DNA of 52,240 nt from assembly GCA_011524645.1 (NCBI GenBank), contig WTJY01000174.1, positions 1 through 52,240 on the forward strand. Reading direction: 5' to 3'. This document shows, piece by piece, positions 8,393 to 16,335 of the stretch. The notes beneath the pieces are model-generated. The model ran no database searches. It saw nothing but the letters and a program-made list of their open reading frames with translations, and was not told the DNA's origin. A program made the translations under genes and the position numbers. Source of the stretch: Anaerolineales bacterium. Lineage in GTDB: Bacteria; Chloroflexota; Anaerolineae; Promineifilales; Promineifilaceae. Every line of letters starts with the position of its first letter. Position 1 is the first letter of the stretch.

Positions 8393-9652
8393 ATGACTTC
8401 AAAGACGGCCGAATTACGCCAATACCTGGAAAACAACTTTGATCAAGCGATGCAGATTTTGCGTCGCATGGTGGATATCAATAGCTTCACCCGTAACCCG
8501 ACTGGCGTTAATATTTTGGCCCAGTATACGGCCGATCAGTTTGAACCGTTGGGCTTTACGGCCGAAATGATTCAACCCAAAATACGGCAGCTTGGCAAAC
8601 ATCTGTTTATGACTAAACAAGGAAAAACCGATCTGACCATCGCTCTTGTTTCCCACTTGGACACGGTGTATACCGAGAAAGAAGAGCTGGATAACGATTT
8701 TACGTGGCGGGAAGAGGTTCATGGTTCAGAAACCCGCTTGTATGGCCCTGGGACCAATGATATTAAGGGGGGGACTGTCGTGATGTGGCAGATTCTTTCG
8801 GCTATTAAAGCGTGTGCACCTGATCTGTTTGAATATGTGACGTGGAAGGTTTTTCTCGATTCGGCCGAAGAAGAGTTTTCGACCAATTTTGGTGGTTTGT
8901 GTTGCCAAGCGCTGGACCCGGAAAAGACGTTGGCTTGTTTGGTTTTCGAGGCGGGGAGCCAAGTTGACGGCCGGCCGCGTGTGGTGACGGCGCGTAAAGG
9001 GATGGCCCGCTATCATGTTTCTGTTGATGGCAAATCGGCCCATTCGGGGACTTCACATGAGTATGGGGCGAATGCGATTGTGCAGATGGCGGATGTGGTG
9101 CAACAGATCGCAGGGTTTACCGATTACGACAATCAGTTGACCTTTAATATCGGCACGATTGAAGGGGGGACACTGGTTAATCGAGTGCCACATCACGCCG
9201 AAATCAAAGTGGAGTTCCGCACCTTTAAGCCGGATGTTTATGACGATGCGCTGGCTAAAATGTCAGCTCTTGATGGCTATTCGAGTGTAAGCAGTGTGGC
9301 GGATCACTACCCTTGCACGACCCATATCGATAAAGTGGCTAAATGCGCTCCGTGGCCGGTCAATGACAAAACGGAGAGCTTGTTTGCTGTGTGGGAGAAA
9401 GCGGGCCACGATTTGGATCTGGATGTGTTACCGGAACAGCGTGGCGGTTTGAGCGATGGCAATTTTCTGTGGCAACATGTGCCGACTTTAGATGGTTTGG
9501 GGCCGTTGGGGGAACATGCCCATTCGGCCGAGCGGAGTGAAGACGGCCGGAAAGACCAAGAATATGCGGTGAAAGAGTCGTTTGTACCGAATGCGTTGCT
9601 GCATGCGGTGGCGATATTGATGCTGGTCGAAAATAAGTTAAACGAAGAATAA
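8393..9652 (+). CDS. M20 family metallopeptidase (glutamate carboxypeptidase/ArgE-DapE type)
   Basis: A 419-residue co-catalytic zinc hydrolase of the M20 family. The metal ligands are visible: His and Asp in VSHLDTVY, the bridging Asp in PGTNDIKGG, the catalytic Glu pair in DSAEEEF, and a late His in GEHAHSAE. The lid/dimerisation domain occupies about residues 195-310 with the typical GKSAHSG motif. The bulk of the family removes a C-terminal or N-acyl residue from peptides or amino acids. The product here cannot be told apart as carboxypeptidase G2-like or N-acyl amidohydrolase. There is no signal peptide. The start at 8393 has a T-rich 5' side without Shine-Dalgarno. The acyl-CoA dehydrogenase follows after a type 2 hairpin. 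Confidence 0.85.
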   Translation: MTSKTAELRQYLENNFDQAMQILRRMVDINSFTRNPTGVNILAQYTADQFEPLGFTAEMIQPKIRQLGKHLFMTKQGKTDLTIALVSHLDTVYTEKEELDNDFTWREEVHGSETRLYGPGTNDIKGGTVVMWQILSAIKACAPDLFEYVTWKVFLDSAEEEFSTNFGGLCCQALDPEKTLACLVFEAGSQVDGRPRVVTARKGMARYHVSVDGKSAHSGTSHEYGANAIVQMADVVQQIAGFTDYDNQLTFNIGTIEGGTLVNRVPHHAEIKVEFRTFKPDVYDDALAKMSALDGYSSVSSVADHYPCTTHIDKVAKCAPWPVNDKTESLFAVWEKAGHDLDLDVLPEQRGGLSDGNFLWQHVPTLDGLGPLGEHAHSAERSEDGRKDQEYAVKESFVPNALLHAVAILMLVENKLNEE

Positions 9653-9668
9653 ATTCGGACAAAACCCC

Positions 9669-9737
9669 GATAGAAGATAGGGATAGGGAATTGACTTGGC
9701 TAAGGTTCTTCCCTATCCCTATCCTCTGTCACTATCT
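9669..9737. repeat. Heptamer-built hairpin, type 2
   Basis: The left arm gatagaagatagggatag and the right arm ctatccctatcctctgtc are inverted around the loop attgacttggctaaggtt. It ends 13 bases before the start codon of the acyl-CoA dehydrogenase gene, in place of a recognisable Shine-Dalgarno sequence. Confidence 0.7.
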
Positions 9738-9749
9738 AAAAATTCTCTT

Positions 9750-11471
9750 ATGTCTAAAAAAATAACCCATTATGAACAACCTGATGATATTTTGAATGTG
9801 CAGGAGATCGCCAATAATCGTCTGCGTGATTGGCGGGAGGCGCAACCGGATAATTTTTTTACGGCCGACCGTGATTTTCAGCGGAAATTAGAACTTTATT
9901 TTGGGGAACAAGGGTATCGAAAAATTATGCCCCGTCTGTATAAGTTCGGGAAAGTTGTGGCTAGTCAGATCGACCCTTTGGCACGGCGGACCAACGAAGA
10001 TGACCAGTTGCCAGTAGCTAGTGGGGATGATGAGTTGGTGCGTTATACCGATGCGTATCACGAGATCGGCCGTTTGATTTATGGCTCCGGCATGATGGGA
10101 TTGCTGGGCGAAAAAGGGAACCACCGGTTGGCTCTGTCTCTCTTTTATTTATCGGCACAAAATGGGGAAGCGGGGCATAACTGTCCGCTGACAGGTACGG
10201 CCGGTGTGATTAAAACGTTGCAAAATGTCGCACCAGAGGGGTTGCAGGAGAAATACTTGCCGTTGTTGCTGGATGCAAATTACGAGACTAATTTTATAGG
10301 GGCTCAATATTTTACAGAAGTCCAAGGGGGATCAGATGTTGGGGCCAATGCGGTTCAAGCGACCCCTGAGGATACGGGAAGTGATGTCTGGTATTTGAAT
10401 GGGCAAAAGTGGTTTTGCTCAAATATTACGGCCGATGTGGCGTTGGTGACAGCACGGGATAACACGGCCGAAGGGACGGCCGGTCTAGGGCTTTTCCTGG
10501 TGCCCCGCCGTTTAGCCGATGGATCAAATAATGGTATCGAGCTGGAAAAGCTTAAATATAAGCTTGGGACACGCTCTTTGGCCACGGCTGAAGCGACATT
10601 TAAAGATTCTGTTGCTTATCGTGTGGGTAATTTTAAGGATGGGCTTGATCATCTTATTAATACATCTCGCGTCTTTAATGCGTTTGGCTGTATCGGCAAT
10701 GCACGGCGTGCATTGACCATTGCGTGGACCTATGCCAAGCACCGTTTCGCGTTTGGTGTGCCGCTGATGCACTATCCGATCATTCAAGCGCAGTTGGCCC
10801 ATATTCGGATCGATGTGGCGGCGATGTTGGCCGGTTCAATGCGGATCACTAAGGTAATGGATGATGTAGAGCTCGGCCGTGCGACGGATGATGATCGGAA
10901 GTTTTTGCGTATGGCGATTCACTTAAATAAGTTTCGCACCGCGATTTTGGCCCATGAAGATATCAATACCGCGATTGAGATTTTGGGCGGTAATGGGACG
11001 ATTGAAGATTTTAGCGTCTTGCCCCGCTTATTGCGTGACAATGTAGTGTATGAAAATTGGGAAGGGTCCCATAATGTGCTTTTGGCTCAGATTCTGCGGG
11101 ATATGCATCGTTATCAGCATCATGTGCCGTTCCTGAATATGATTCGGACGTTGTTACGTGCGGCTCGCTTGCCGGAATTGAAGCAAGAAGGGCAACATCA
11201 ACTGGATCGTATTAGTGATGAAATTAATGAAGTTTTGGCGATGGATCAGTTAACGGCGGGGATTTATATGCGTCCTCTGATGTGTCGCTTGACCGATTTG
11301 TATTACACGGCGTGTTTGGCGGCCGAGTCGGGGTGGGAGATTAGCAAGAAAGAGGATAAGTCGAAGCAGCGTATTGCGATTCTCTTTTTGAATCGTCGGG
11401 TGAATCGGCGTGATCCCGGTGATGTGGCTTATTATGATGATCAGGTGAGTCGGATTAGTTCGGAGATTTGA
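9750..11471 (+). CDS. Acyl-CoA dehydrogenase family protein (AidB-like)
   Basis: A flavoprotein of about 573 residues from the start chosen here. FAD and substrate-binding segments are clear: FTEVQGGSDVGAN (the AidB-type variant of TE-x-x-GSD), WYLNGQKWFCSN, and the region around NWEGSHNVLLAQILRD, where an aligned Glu serves as catalytic base in related enzymes. The protein is longer than classic short-chain dehydrogenases (~380), with an extended N-terminus and a helical C-terminal tail, as in AidB. I start at ATG 9750 (MSKKITHYEQ) because the longer frame to 9696 only translates the hairpin. Function may be oxidation of an acyl-CoA or an AidB-like protective role; I cannot choose between these. 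Confidence 0.82.
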   Translation: MSKKITHYEQPDDILNVQEIANNRLRDWREAQPDNFFTADRDFQRKLELYFGEQGYRKIMPRLYKFGKVVASQIDPLARRTNEDDQLPVASGDDELVRYTDAYHEIGRLIYGSGMMGLLGEKGNHRLALSLFYLSAQNGEAGHNCPLTGTAGVIKTLQNVAPEGLQEKYLPLLLDANYETNFIGAQYFTEVQGGSDVGANAVQATPEDTGSDVWYLNGQKWFCSNITADVALVTARDNTAEGTAGLGLFLVPRRLADGSNNGIELEKLKYKLGTRSLATAEATFKDSVAYRVGNFKDGLDHLINTSRVFNAFGCIGNARRALTIAWTYAKHRFAFGVPLMHYPIIQAQLAHIRIDVAAMLAGSMRITKVMDDVELGRATDDDRKFLRMAIHLNKFRTAILAHEDINTAIEILGGNGTIEDFSVLPRLLRDNVVYENWEGSHNVLLAQILRDMHRYQHHVPFLNMIRTLLRAARLPELKQEGQHQLDRISDEINEVLAMDQLTAGIYMRPLMCRLTDLYYTACLAAESGWEISKKEDKSKQRIAILFLNRRVNRRDPGDVAYYDDQVSRISSEI

Positions 11472-11478
11472 TGGGATC

Positions 11479-11639
11479 GGTAGAGGCTAGGCAAATCGCC
11501 GAACAGGCTTGAATAAGAACATATTTAATGGCGATTTGCCTCGCCCAAAGTAATGGTGCGCCGTTACTTTGGGCGAGACAAACGACGGTTATCTTGTTTG
11601 TTTTGTTAACATATGCCGTCGTTTGCCTAGCCCTTACGG
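11479..11639. repeat. Nested palindromic element with GTAGAGGCTAGGCAAA ends
   Basis: The two ends (11479-11500 and 11615-11639) are inverted repeats sharing GGCTAGGCAAA. Inside are three further palindromes: 11485-11500 with 11530-11545; a hairpin at 11542-11575 with arms CGCCCAAAGTAA and TTACTTTGGGCG; and GACAAACGACGG at 11577-11588 with CCGTCGTTTG at 11616-11625. It fills the gap between convergent genes and may also end transcription. It has no coding content. It is related to 2648-2797 and 40379-40549. Confidence 0.65.
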
Positions 11640-11657
11640 GTGATGTTTTTACGAGGG

Positions 11658-12716
11658 TTAGGCGGGGGCCAAATCGGCGATCGCTTCATTCATATGGGCT
11701 TCGGGGATGTCACGGCCGACCGCTTGGGCGATGGCGCGCATTTGGGTGACCAATTTGGCGAATCGTTCCGGTTTGAGGGATTGACGGCCGTCTGACCATG
11801 CTTGATCCGGTTCATCGTGAACTTCGATGATGAGGCCGTCGGCACCTGCCGCAACCGCACCTTTTGCGACCGCACCGACATATTCCCACTTGCCGGTTGC
11901 GTGACTTGGGTCCGCGATGACAGGGAGATGGGAGAGCTGTTTGGCGACCGGAATGGCGTTGAGATCGAAGGTGTTGCGGGTCTCTTGGGAGAATGTACGA
12001 ATCCCACGTTCACAGAGCATAACATTGTGGTTGCCGTGGCTCATGATGTATTCAGCCGCGAGCAACCATTCTTTGATCGTGCCGCTCATGCCCCGTTTGA
12101 GTAAAGCTGCTTTGCCTGATTTTCCAACCGCATTGAGCAAGGCGTAATTTTGCATATTACGGGCTCCGATTTGCAGGATGTCGGCGTAATCGGCAACAAG
12201 TGGCACCAAGCTGGGGTCCATCACTTCGGTGACGATCGGCATACCGGTTTCTTCGCGGGCTTCGGCCAAGTAGCGTAACCCTTCTTCACCCAGTCCTTGG
12301 AATGAGTAGGGGGATGTACGGGGTTTGTAGGCTCCACCGCGCAAAATTTTTGCGCCCGCTTCTTTACACGCATGGGCGATTTCGATCATATGGGTGCGCC
12401 CTTCGACGGAACAGGGTCCGGCCATAATCGCTAAATCGTGACCGCCGACCATGACGCCGTTGATATTCAACACAGAATCTTCTGGATGGTATTCACGGCT
12501 GGCTGATTTGTAAGGTTTGCTAATCGGTACCACTTGTTCTACTCCTTTCATACGGCCGACTTGATGGCGATCAATGGTGGTCCCGTCACCGATCACGCCG
12601 ATGACGGTTCGTTCTTCACCAATAATCGGATGGACTTTACAACCCACTTCTTCAACACGAGACATTAAGGCGGCAACTTCTTCTTTGGTTGCGCTGGTTT
12701 TCATGACGACAATCAT
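11658..12716 (-). CDS. aroF: 3-deoxy-7-phosphoheptulonate (DAHP) synthase with N-terminal ferredoxin-like domain
   Basis: The first enzyme of the shikimate pathway, joining phosphoenolpyruvate and erythrose 4-phosphate. Residues 1-70 form the ferredoxin-like regulatory domain found in Thermotoga-type enzymes. In that family it serves feedback inhibition by Tyr/Phe. The (beta/alpha)8 barrel follows, with [30 protein letters not shown] and the metal-binding DPSHATG. Length (352) is normal for this type. It lies 186 bases downstream of the chorismate mutase gene on the same strand, with a heptamer hairpin between them. The two are likely one transcription unit controlled by the attenuator at 13407-13608. 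The gene symbol is a family-level name. Confidence 0.93.
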   Translation of the reverse strand: MIVVMKTSATKEEVAALMSRVEEVGCKVHPIIGEERTVIGVIGDGTTIDRHQVGRMKGVEQVVPISKPYKSASREYHPEDSVLNINGVMVGGHDLAIMAGPCSVEGRTHMIEIAHACKEAGAKILRGGAYKPRTSPYSFQGLGEEGLRYLAEAREETGMPIVTEVMDPSLVPLVADYADILQIGARNMQNYALLNAVGKSGKAALLKRGMSGTIKEWLLAAEYIMSHGNHNVMLCERGIRTFSQETRNTFDLNAIPVAKQLSHLPVIADPSHATGKWEYVGAVAKGAVAAGADGLIIEVHDEPDQAWSDGRQSLKPERFAKLVTQMRAIAQAVGRDIPEAHMNEAIADLAPA

Positions 12717-12737
12717 TTTTTAATCCCTTTTCTTTAT

Positions 12738-12810
12738 AAGTATGAGGTATGAAGTATGAAGTATGAAAGAGATGCGATATTTCATATCTCATCCTTCACA
12801 TTTCATACTT
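12738..12810. repeat. Heptamer-built hairpin, type 1, between aroH and the DAHP synthase gene
   Basis: The left arm aagtatgaggtatgaag with repeated gtatgaa units and a right arm of ttcatatctcatccttcac and ttcatactt are inverted around a short spacer. It ends 21 bases upstream of the DAHP synthase start on the minus strand. It could set relative expression of the two genes, for example by RNA processing or partial termination, but this is inference. A short GC-rich hairpin follows at 12835-12864. Confidence 0.65.
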
Positions 12811-12834
12811 TAACTGTAATCATTCAGTCGCTTT

Positions 12835-12864
12835 CTTGCCCCCTCCTCTGTGGAGGGGAGCAAG
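12835..12864. repeat. Short C/G-tract hairpin (cttgccccctcc...ggaggggagcaag)
   Basis: CTTGC-CCCCTCC and GGAGGGGAGCAAG form a stem around a five-base loop. It resembles the end hairpins of the larger C-tract/G-tract repeat family at 20567-20650, 25931-26032 and 28950-29038. It lies between aroH and the DAHP synthase gene. Confidence 0.5.
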
Positions 12865-12902
12865 ACAAAAACGGCTATTGCTGAATGGTTATTTGTTTGT
12901 AT

Positions 12903-13361
12903 TTATTTTTGCTCTTTGAGCCAAGCGATATACTCTTCGATTTCTTCGGCCGGTACGGGGGGGATTGTTTCCATATCCGGCCGAAGTTGGCCCGCTTTGC
13001 CGAGGTAAACATGGGCGATGTCTTGCTGGGTTTTCGGTGTGTTCCAGTGGAGTAGGATGCGAATGCATTGGCGTAAACCGGTCGGAACATCGATTTCGTT
13101 GCCACAGAGTAGAGGAACATCGACCCAGCCGAGCTGACGGGCTGCGACGGCCGGATACACGCTTTGTAAGTCGGGTGTGGTGGTGAAATAGACGCTGGCG
13201 ACATGTTCGGGACGGATGTCATTGGCCCGAATCATCGTGAATAGAAGTTCACGAGTTGCACTTAAAATCGTGTCAGGATCATCATTCGTCGCAGTGGTAG
13301 CGCCACGCACACCACGACACATCCACGCGGGTTCATTGTTCTCGGTACGGCCGTTGCTCAT
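12903..13361 (-). CDS. aroH: Chorismate mutase, AroH type
   Basis: This monofunctional, trimeric-type chorismate mutase turns chorismate into prephenate, the branch to Phe and Tyr. The B. subtilis AroH pattern is visible: RGVRGATT near the N-terminus (active-site Arg), FTTTPDLQSVYPAVAARQLGW, the Glu in the GNEIDV segment (Glu-78 equivalent), LRQCIRILLHW (Arg-90 equivalent), and HVYLGKAGQLRPDM. The start at 13361 follows an AGAGAGA stretch. An internal ATG (residue 14, MCRGVRG) would fit other AroH N-termini better, so the true start is uncertain. It is the first gene after a leader with an aromatic-rich peptide and terminator, and heads the operon with the DAHP synthase gene. Confidence 0.92.
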   Translation of the reverse strand: MSNGRTENNEPAWMCRGVRGATTATNDDPDTILSATRELLFTMIRANDIRPEHVASVYFTTTPDLQSVYPAVAARQLGWVDVPLLCGNEIDVPTGLRQCIRILLHWNTPKTQQDIAHVYLGKAGQLRPDMETIPPVPAEEIEEYIAWLKEQK

Positions 13362-13406
13362 CGGTTTCTCTCTCTTATCAGTCTGAAGATTTCAATAAAA
13401 AATGGC

Positions 13407-13440
13407 AAAAAAAAAGCGCGCCTCTTACGAGCCGCGCTTT
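13407..13440 (-). terminator. Intrinsic terminator of the aroH leader (attenuator)
   Basis: On the minus strand AAAGCGCG (13440-13433) pairs with CGCGCTTT (13420-13413), and a run of nine T follows (13415-13407). It lies about 45 bases before the aroH start and downstream of its promoter and leader peptide, so it would stop transcription before the structural genes. The 5' arm contains CGCGGCT (13436-13430), which can instead pair with AGCCGCG in leader peptide codons (13506-13500). Confidence 0.85.
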
Positions 13441-13454
13441 AGTTGCTTAGTTTT

Positions 13455-13485
13455 GTCGTTAATCGTTTGACCAAACGCTAACGAC
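13455..13485 (-). promoter_or_regulatory. Leader hairpin spanning the leader-peptide stop codon
   Basis: GTCGTTA-CGTTTG and CAAACG-TAACGAC form an almost perfect stem with a two-base loop. The leader peptide's TAG (13480-13478) is in the 5' arm. Position suggests the pause or anti-antiterminator part of an attenuator: a ribosome reaching the stop would melt it, and a ribosome stalled upstream would leave it. The exact switching partner set is inferred. Confidence 0.6.
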
Positions 13486-13570
13486 CCACCTTAACCATTC
13501 GCGGCTGGGAGGGTTGCCAGAAAAAATAAAAAAAGTAGTAGCTGTTAGCATTGTTCTCGGGTCGTTTCAT
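13478..13570 (-). CDS. Aromatic leader peptide (30 aa, YYFFYFFW run) of the aroH attenuator
   Basis: A 30-codon reading frame, too short for usual gene calling, starting at ATG 13570 and ending at TAG 13480-13478. Residues 11-18 are YYFFYFFW, eight aromatic residues in a row. The codons are TAC TAC TTT TTT TAT TTT TTC TGG. Leader peptides rich in the regulated amino acid (as in pheA, pheST and trp leaders of enterobacteria) let a ribosome sense charged tRNA by stalling. Here Tyr, Phe and Trp are all read, matching the downstream chorismate mutase and DAHP synthase, which feed the aromatic amino acids. Codons 22-24 hold AGCCGCG, complementary to the 5' arm of the terminator at 13407-13440. No Shine-Dalgarno precedes the ATG; the predicted transcription start is ~3 nt upstream of it. 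Confidence 0.85.
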   Translation of the reverse strand: MKRPENNANSYYFFYFFWQPSQPRMVKVGR

Positions 13571-13579
13571 AACGCGGGG

Positions 13580-13608
13580 AATATAACATTTTGATTTTGA
13601 TCGGTCAA
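13580..13608 (-). promoter_or_regulatory. Sigma70-type promoter of the aroH leader
   Basis: On the minus strand TTGACC (13608-13603) is followed after exactly 17 bases by TATATT (13585-13580), both close to consensus. The expected transcription start is near 13573, three bases before the leader peptide ATG at 13570, so the leader mRNA would be essentially leaderless. This is the best promoter match I found in the window. Confidence 0.75.
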
Positions 13609-13692
13609 GAGGGAATTAATGAGAGTCACAATTCTCAATTTGAACCAAAAGAGTCGCTTTTTATTGTCGCTGTAGGTGGCCGTTGCCTCAAA

Positions 13693-13727
13693 GGGGTGTT
13701 TCGGCGGTTTCACCGCCGAAACACCCC
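13693..13727. repeat. Perfect 16-bp hairpin
   Basis: GGGGTGTTTCGGCGGT (13693-13708), a three-base loop and its exact reverse complement (13712-13727). It lies upstream of the aroH promoter, in the gap before the membrane protein gene. It may be a terminator or part of a mobile repeat; the 55-bp repeat at 13743-13797 begins 15 bases later. Confidence 0.65.
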
Positions 13728-13742
13728 CTAAAAGTGGGGTCG

Positions 13743-13797
13743 TGTCATGGTGAAAATAGTCCACGCTACTATCGATTTGATTCAGAATGCGATTGCC
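13743..13797 (+). repeat. 55-bp dispersed repeat, copy A
   Basis: It matches 28488-28542 in the same orientation with three mismatches in 55. It has no coding frame that I can recognise. The other copy abuts a MITE insertion. It may be the end of a larger lost element. The rest of 13798-13956 shows no feature except a GAGGG ribosome site before ATG 13957. Confidence 0.7.
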
Positions 13798-13956
13798 TGC
13801 GCTAATGAGAGGTTTGTTTGAAGATTTTTGCTAAAGGGGGTAATGTTTGTGTTTGTAACAAATAGAACGTGCTGGAATTGTTTTGATTGTGATTGTTTAG
13901 ATTCGCGGCATTTGGGTGCATCGAAAAGGAAAATTTATGTTTGAGGGATTAGACAT

Positions 13957-15213
13957 ATGAAAATGATACAGAATAAGGCGCGTGAGTCCTTATTGATCGT
14001 GCTTTTTTTATAGGGGCTTGGATGGACGTTCGCCCGAGCATGGCGCTGGCCTAATGATTGGATTGAAGCACACTGGATGATTGACTACCGATTCGGTTTT
14101 GTTAAAAGAGGGTTGCTTGGGACATTGTTTTCCCCATTTTTTGCGATTAATGGGGAGGGTGGCATTCGAATTGTGGGGACGCTATTAACGGCCGTTTTGT
14201 GCATGATTCTGCTATGGTTAGCGATTCGTCTTGTGCGTGCGTGTCAGTTTTCGACCGAGATACTCCTAGTACTTGCGTTGTTCTTTACCTCTTCTTATGC
14301 GGTAACGATTGGCCATTTTAATGGCTACTTTGATCATGTTTTGATGTTACTGACGATCTGCGCATACTTTCTCTTGAAGAGTGATCGACCTATTATATTT
14401 AGTGCGCTGCTAATCGGAGTAGGCTTGTTAATTCATGAAACGATTCTAGTGGTGGGGCTACCCAGTCTTATTTTTTTTGCTTTAGTTCGATATATGAAGA
14501 TTGCAGAACCGAACTCTTTCGGCTCCCTTATTTTAGGATTTTGGCGCAAATATAAGTGGCTTTTGATTATACCTATTGCTGTGTTTGGATGGATACTCTT
14601 GCATCAAATTTTTTTTCAAGATGCTTCTTTACAATGGGCGTTAGAGTCTCGTTTATCTGAATTTGATTTTATAGAAGCTGATATGGATTATCATGTCCCA
14701 GAAGCCTATATGACTTCCTTCTTTACCTATATTGAGTCAAATGCTCCCCGCTTTGTTGGTAAACTGATGGATCCGTACTATCTGATTTTAATTGGGTTAC
14801 CCTTGATTTTCTTTATGATTGAAGGATGGTATCAATTAATACTGTTGCCAAAATATCGCTACCTGTTGTTTCTGATGTTTGTTGGTGTCACGCTTGCTCC
14901 ACTGACTTTGCATTTGATCGCATGGGATACAAGCCGTATATGGAGTTATCCGCTTTTGGTCGCATTTTTGGGGGTGTGGGGTATGTCTGAACTGGGTTTG
15001 GTACGAACCTCGGCGCATAAAATTTCACCAAGGTTTTTTATACCGGCTGTGACTATTTTGTTGTTACAATTTTTTGCATGGACACCACTTATGGATGGGG
15101 AAATTGAGAGATTTTCAGCTTTGATGCGCGTGATGATTTACACCCCATTTTGTATTTTGTTGGTGCTACTGCTTAATCGATCAAGTTCATCGGTTCAATC
15201 CACTAAACAGTAG
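13957..15213 (+). pseudogene. Polytopic membrane protein of unknown function, interrupted by an in-frame amber codon
   Basis: From ATG 14077 a 378-residue hydrophobic protein is open, beginning MIDYRFGFVKRGLLGT, a motif seen near the start of uncharacterised polytopic (GT-C-like) proteins. The same frame continues upstream through 14014 and, past one TAG at 14011-14013, back to ATG 13957, which has a good GAGGG ribosome site nine bases before it. The upstream part (KARESLLIVLFL, stop, GLGWTFARAW) would form the first membrane helix, normally present. So the gene reads as a nonsense mutant, or as expression from 14077 without that helix. It carries only one CGGCCG in 1.2 kb, fewer than its neighbours, which hints at foreign origin. 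Confidence 0.6.
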
Positions 15214-15333
15214 TGCCAAGTTAAGTGATAATTTCATATTAGATAAACAGGCGTCTAACCAGCTACGCTCGCCAACCGCCCCAAAAAATCAAAGTGTAAC
15301 CGGCCGTGCTCCCTGTCAGCCAAACCGAGACGA

Positions 15334-16242
15334 TCATGATTGATAGGAAACGAATTGATATTTTGGTTGGGGCTTCATACGAATTTTGACCCCGCAACTG
15401 GTCATAAGTGGCTCTGTACTACTCGCTTGGAGGGTGATCGTATGGGTTGTTTGATCGGCCGTATCGCGAAAAACGACAACCCAATTGTCCGCCACTTGCT
15501 CTGCTGATTCTACCCGATACTGATTGAGTTGAACGGCTGAGGTTTGTTGTCGTAAAAAATAATCGGCCGCTTGAACCGGTTCACTATAGCAATTACGGCC
15601 GCGAAACCCGTGTAGACGTATCTCCCCACGGCCGACCGAGGCGACCAACTCCGCCCCATCTTCTGGGGTCATAACACGATAATACAAGCCGGCCGGATAC
15701 ACCCCCACAACCGGCGCATAGCGATGCCCGCCTAAGTGGGTGCATTGCCAGGCGGACACCCCTCCCATCTGATTCATCGCTTGAAAAATCGGTAGCCCAA
15801 ACTTAGCGCAACATTGATCCCGCTTGCTGTTGGTACAGACCAAATAAAGTGTTTCTTCGCTTAAATATCGGCTAAACGCGGCCGGATCGGTCGCTACTTG
15901 GCTGAGATCGAGATCAAATAGTTGACTGTACGTATCTACCGGAAAGTGAAAGAGCTGTTGTTCTTTTTCACCAGTTAGGGCCAGATAAAAGTTAAGTACA
16001 GCCGGTTTTTCACTTGATTTTTTAATAAATACGACGCGGCTCGGCGATAGTTGGGCGGCTTGTTGGTTCAACCAATCGTTTACTTCTGTGGGCAACGTGT
16101 TGTGGTCTACAGAACGGGCACTCCAGTTCCCCGTATACTCTAAAAACAACCAAGCGGTCGTTTTTCCCGGCGCGGTTCCGATAATTTCTTGTGCGATCTG
16201 CTGGGATTGAACTGAACAAAATTCACTAAGTTCCATTTTCAC
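15334..16242 (-). CDS. Sucrase/ferredoxin-like (Suc_Fer, Apd1/Aim32-type) protein
   Basis: A 302-residue protein with a thioredoxin-like fold that in this family binds a [2Fe-2S] cluster. The signature CTNSKRDQCC near residue 137 is followed by WQCTHLGGHRYAP near 170, giving the Cys and His ligands typical of the family. An N-terminal domain and a C-terminal extension complete the usual length. The start at 16242 (MKMELSEFC) follows GGAGAA on the minus strand. It is probably cytoplasmic; family members are thought to act in redox or iron homeostasis, but no reaction is established. The downstream neighbour (15213) is on the other strand, and a terminator separates it from the TPR gene upstream. 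Confidence 0.83.
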   Translation of the reverse strand: MKMELSEFCSVQSQQIAQEIIGTAPGKTTAWLFLEYTGNWSARSVDHNTLPTEVNDWLNQQAAQLSPSRVVFIKKSSEKPAVLNFYLALTGEKEQQLFHFPVDTYSQLFDLDLSQVATDPAAFSRYLSEETLYLVCTNSKRDQCCAKFGLPIFQAMNQMGGVSAWQCTHLGGHRYAPVVGVYPAGLYYRVMTPEDGAELVASVGRGEIRLHGFRGRNCYSEPVQAADYFLRQQTSAVQLNQYRVESAEQVADNWVVVFRDTADQTTHTITLQASSTEPLMTSCGVKIRMKPQPKYQFVSYQS

Positions 16243-16278
16243 GTTCTCCTATTTCCATTTCATCCACCTCTGTAAAAC

Positions 16279-16312
16279 AAAAAAGGCCTTCACGAATAGC
16301 GAAAGCCTTTTA
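16279..16312 (-). terminator. Intrinsic terminator after the TPR gene
   Basis: Read on the minus strand, AAAAGGCTTTCGC and its partner GTGAAGGCCTTTT form a stem, followed by a T-run (A-run at 16278-16284 on the plus strand). It follows the TPR gene stop by about 25 bases. Confidence 0.7.
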
Positions 16313-16335
16313 TCTTTTTTATGTGTAATACCGCG

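Noticed and set aside
13567-13764. 65-residue minus-strand ORF overlapping the aroH leader region
   Set aside because: It runs through the 16-bp hairpin, the 55-bp repeat and the promoter, overlaps the leader peptide start in another frame, and has no ribosome site or family resemblance. The 30-codon leader peptide explains the region better.
13933-13961. Short ORF MFEGLDI just before ATG 13957
   Set aside because: Seven codons whose stop overlaps ATG 13957; too short to support on its own, although it could act in translational coupling.
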